64,000 nucleotides of DNA from Pseudomonas lini (GTDB taxonomy: Bacteria > Pseudomonadota > Gammaproteobacteria > Pseudomonadales > Pseudomonadaceae). Positions within the stretch are counted from its first letter, which is position 1. Each line of letters opens with the position of its first letter. The DNA is taken from NCBI RefSeq assembly GCF_001042905.1, contig NZ_JYLB01000009.1, positions 62,001 to 126,000 on the forward strand, read 5' to 3'. Shown piece by piece: positions 62,220 through 64,000 of this stretch. Below the pieces are notes generated by a model, which saw only the letters and a list, made by a program, of their open reading frames with translations, was not told the origin of the DNA and did no database searches. The position numbers and the translations under genes were made by a program.

Positions 62220-62307
62220 GTGGGAGCGTGGCTTGCCCGCGAAGAATGCACCGCGGTTTTTCAGGTACTACGCGTTATCGTTCTTCGCGGGCAAGCCACG
62301 CTCCCAC
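62220..62307. repeat. REPIN (GGGAGCGTGGCTTGCCCGCGAAG type)
   Basis: Inverted arms lie in the 335-nt divergent gap 62075-62409, between the CBS gene and polB. A half element of the GGGCAAGCCCCCTCACCACA type follows at 62338-62357. I see no other site there. Confidence 0.88.
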
Positions 62308-62409
62308 AGGTTCTGCGTCTTAACTTACCGGCATTAGGGCAAGCCCCCTCACCACACCGTCGATCACGCGTAGAATTACCCCTTGAATCAGATCGTTGAG
62401 GTTGCAGTG

Positions 62410-64000
62410 GTGGATTTACAGCAGGGCTTCGTCCTGACCCGGCATTGGCGCGATACCCCGGCCGGCACGGAAGTCGAGTTCTGGCTGGCGACCGATGCCG
62501 GTCCCCGACGCATCCGCCTTCCGCATCAACCGTCGGTAGCGTTCATTCCGGCAGTCCAACGCGAGCAAGCCGAAACACTGCTGCGCGGCGAGAAAAATGT
62601 CGAGCTGAAGCCCTTGGCACTTCTGGACTTCGAACACCGCCCGGTGCTTGGCCTGTATTGCCAGCAGCACGGTCAATTGATGCGCCTGGAAACCACGCTG
62701 CGCAGATCAGGTATCGATGTATTCGAAGCCGACATCCGCCCGCCGGAACGCTACATGATGGAGCGTTTCATCACCGCGCCCGTTTTGTTCGGTGGCACAC
62801 CCAGTGCCGAAGGCCTGCTGCTCGACGCGCAAATGAAACCCGACCCCGGCTACCGACCGAACCTCAGGCTGGTCTCGCTGGACATCGAAACCACCGCCCA
62901 AGGCGAGTTGTATTCCATCGCCCTGGAAGGCTGCGGCGAGCGTCAGGTGTACATGCTCGGGCCGCCCAATGGCGATGACAGCGCGGTGGATTTCCAGCTC
63001 GAATACTGCGACTCGCGAACCCTGCTGCTGAAAAAACTCAATGAATGGTTCGCCCGGCATGACCCCGACGCCATCATCGGCTGGAACGTCGTGCAGTTCG
63101 ATCTGCGCGTACTGCACGAACATGCTCGCCGCTTGGCGGTACCGCTGAAACTGGGGCGTGGCGGTGAAGAAATGCAGTGGCGCGAGCACGGCAGCCGCAA
63201 TCATTACTTCGCTTCGGCCGCCGGCCGGTTGATCATCGACGGCATCGAGTCGCTGCGTTCGGCGACCTGGAGCTTCCCCTCGTTCAGCCTGGAAAACGTC
63301 GCGCAAACCCTGTTGGGCGAGGGCAAGTCGATCGACAACCCGTACCAGCGCATGGACGAAATCAATCGCATGTTCGCCGAGGACAAACCGGCCCTGGCGA
63401 AATACAACCTCAAGGACTGCGAACTGGTGACGCGGATCTTCGCCAAGACCGAGTTGCTGACCTTCCTGCTCGAGCGCGCCAGCGTTACCGGTTTGCCGGC
63501 GGACCGCAGCGGTGGCTCGGTGGCGGCGTTCACTCACCTGTATATGCCGTTGATGCACCGTCAGGGCTTCGTTGCACCGAACCTGGGCAACAAACCACCG
63601 GAGGCCAGCCCCGGCGGTTTTGTCATGGATTCGCAACCGGGGCTGTACGAATCGGTGCTGGTGCTCGACTACAAAAGTCTCTATCCGTCGATCATCCGCA
63701 CCTTCCTGATCGACCCGGTGGGCTTGATCGAAGGGCTCAAGCATCCCGACGACAGCGAGTCGGTGCCGGGCTTTCGCGGTGCACGTTTTTCAAGAACCCG
63801 GCATTGCCTGCCGGCGATCATCACCCGGGTCGCCGAAGGCCGTGAAACCGCCAAGCGCGAACACAACGCGCCGCTGTCGCAGGCGCTGAAGATCATCATG
63901 AATGCCTTCTACGGCGTCCTCGGTTCCAGCGGTTGCCGCTTCTTCGATACACGGCTGGCCTCCTCCATCACCTTGCGTGGGCACGAGATCATGCTGCGCA
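62410..64000 (+). CDS. polB: DNA polymerase II (family B), 5' part (cut by window end)
   Basis: About 530 residues are visible of a protein that is 783 residues in E. coli. It begins at GTG 62410 (MDLQQGFVLTRHWRD). The 3'-5' exonuclease motif LDIETT is at about residue 158, followed by the Exo II and III regions (WNVVQFDLR and YNLKDCELV), and the polymerase A motif DYKSLYPSI at about residue 420, then KIIMNAFYGVLGSS. It acts in replication restart and translesion synthesis. In E. coli it is LexA-regulated; no clear LexA box is seen here. Confidence 0.95.
   Translation, partial: MDLQQGFVLTRHWRDTPAGTEVEFWLATDAGPRRIRLPHQPSVAFIPAVQREQAETLLRGEKNVELKPLALLDFEHRPVLGLYCQQHGQLMRLETTLRRSGIDVFEADIRPPERYMMERFITAPVLFGGTPSAEGLLLDAQMKPDPGYRPNLRLVSLDIETTAQGELYSIALEGCGERQVYMLGPPNGDDSAVDFQLEYCDSRTLLLKKLNEWFARHDPDAIIGWNVVQFDLRVLHEHARRLAVPLKLGRGGEEMQWREHGSRNHYFASAAGRLIIDGIESLRSATWSFPSFSLENVAQTLLGEGKSIDNPYQRMDEINRMFAEDKPALAKYNLKDCELVTRIFAKTELLTFLLERASVTGLPADRSGGSVAAFTHLYMPLMHRQGFVAPNLGNKPPEASPGGFVMDSQPGLYESVLVLDYKSLYPSIIRTFLIDPVGLIEGLKHPDDSESVPGFRGARFSRTRHCLPAIITRVAEGRETAKREHNAPLSQALKIIMNAFYGVLGSSGCRFFDTRLASSITLRGHEIMLR

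Noticed and set aside
1163..62307. Repeated palindromes as a CRISPR array
   Set aside because: The repeats are dispersed in gene gaps, inverted in pairs and lack regular unique spacers; no cas genes are present.
62357..62409. LexA box upstream of polB
   Set aside because: No CTGTATnnnnnnnnACAG-like palindrome is seen between the REP half element and the start.

Overview
The window is chromosomal DNA from a fluorescent pseudomonad (Pseudomonas fluorescens group). The evidence is the pyoverdine export and maturation block, the gene order around a BqsRS-like two-component system and two chemoreceptors (which follows P. aeruginosa PA2659-PA2652), the high G+C coding style, and more than 25 short palindromic REP/REPIN elements of the kind typical of this group. 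There is no rRNA, tRNA, CRISPR array, insertion sequence or prophage that I can see.

Layout. (1) 1-8.2 kb is a pyoverdine (iron uptake) block: 3' part of pvdP, then opmQ-pvdT-pvdR on the minus strand, the ECF sigma gene fpvI, and pvdA. Two exact TAAAT-N16-CGT iron-starvation (PvdS) boxes lie upstream of pvdR and pvdA, and a Fur-like box lies upstream of fpvI. (2) 8.5-12.9 kb is a BvgAS/EvgAS-like signalling module: a stand-alone receiver whose phospho-Asp is Asn, a LuxR-type regulator and a 1076-residue hybrid kinase. (3) 12.9-19.0 kb holds metabolic and stress genes: dkgB, a LysR regulator, a pirin, ycaC, an MscS channel with a cyclic-nucleotide-type domain, and an AhpD-like protein. (4) 19.2-25.3 kb is the accessory spot: a 1599-residue Rhs polymorphic toxin, its overlapping immunity gene with A+T-rich 3' end, then a hairpin-rich leader in front of a small orphan protein.

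(5) 25.4-32.4 kb has an EmrAB-type efflux pair and a complete fecIRA ferric-citrate system. (6) 32.6-40.5 kb has an MFS carrier divergent from a DapF-like protein that lacks both catalytic cysteines, codBA (cytosine use), an alpha/beta hydrolase, queD and a patatin-like lipase. (7) 40.7-49.2 kb is a signalling and taxis block: two PepSY proteins, a BqsRS-like system, a TlpQ-like and a CtpM-like chemoreceptor, and a transporter between the receptors. (8) 49.4-64 kb has a metallothionein with a structured leader, a DUF6555 protein, a nucleoside uptake pair (NUP-tsx), selD-mnmH, a histidine phosphatase, two glutathione transferase-like genes, a zinc-type hemB, an FAD monooxygenase, a DUF1615 lipoprotein, a CBS protein and the 5' part of polB.

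The observations I rank highest are: the Rhs toxin/immunity pair with its 15-codon coupled leader ORF and an RNase-like tip; the leader at 24.7-24.95 kb with two identical GTAGGA hairpin loops and alternative pairing next to a Shine-Dalgarno; two 112-bp inverted elements differing at two bases that bracket 4.4 kb; and the Ser/Ser DapF-like protein. Gene names come from recognising protein sequence by eye; no database search was run.
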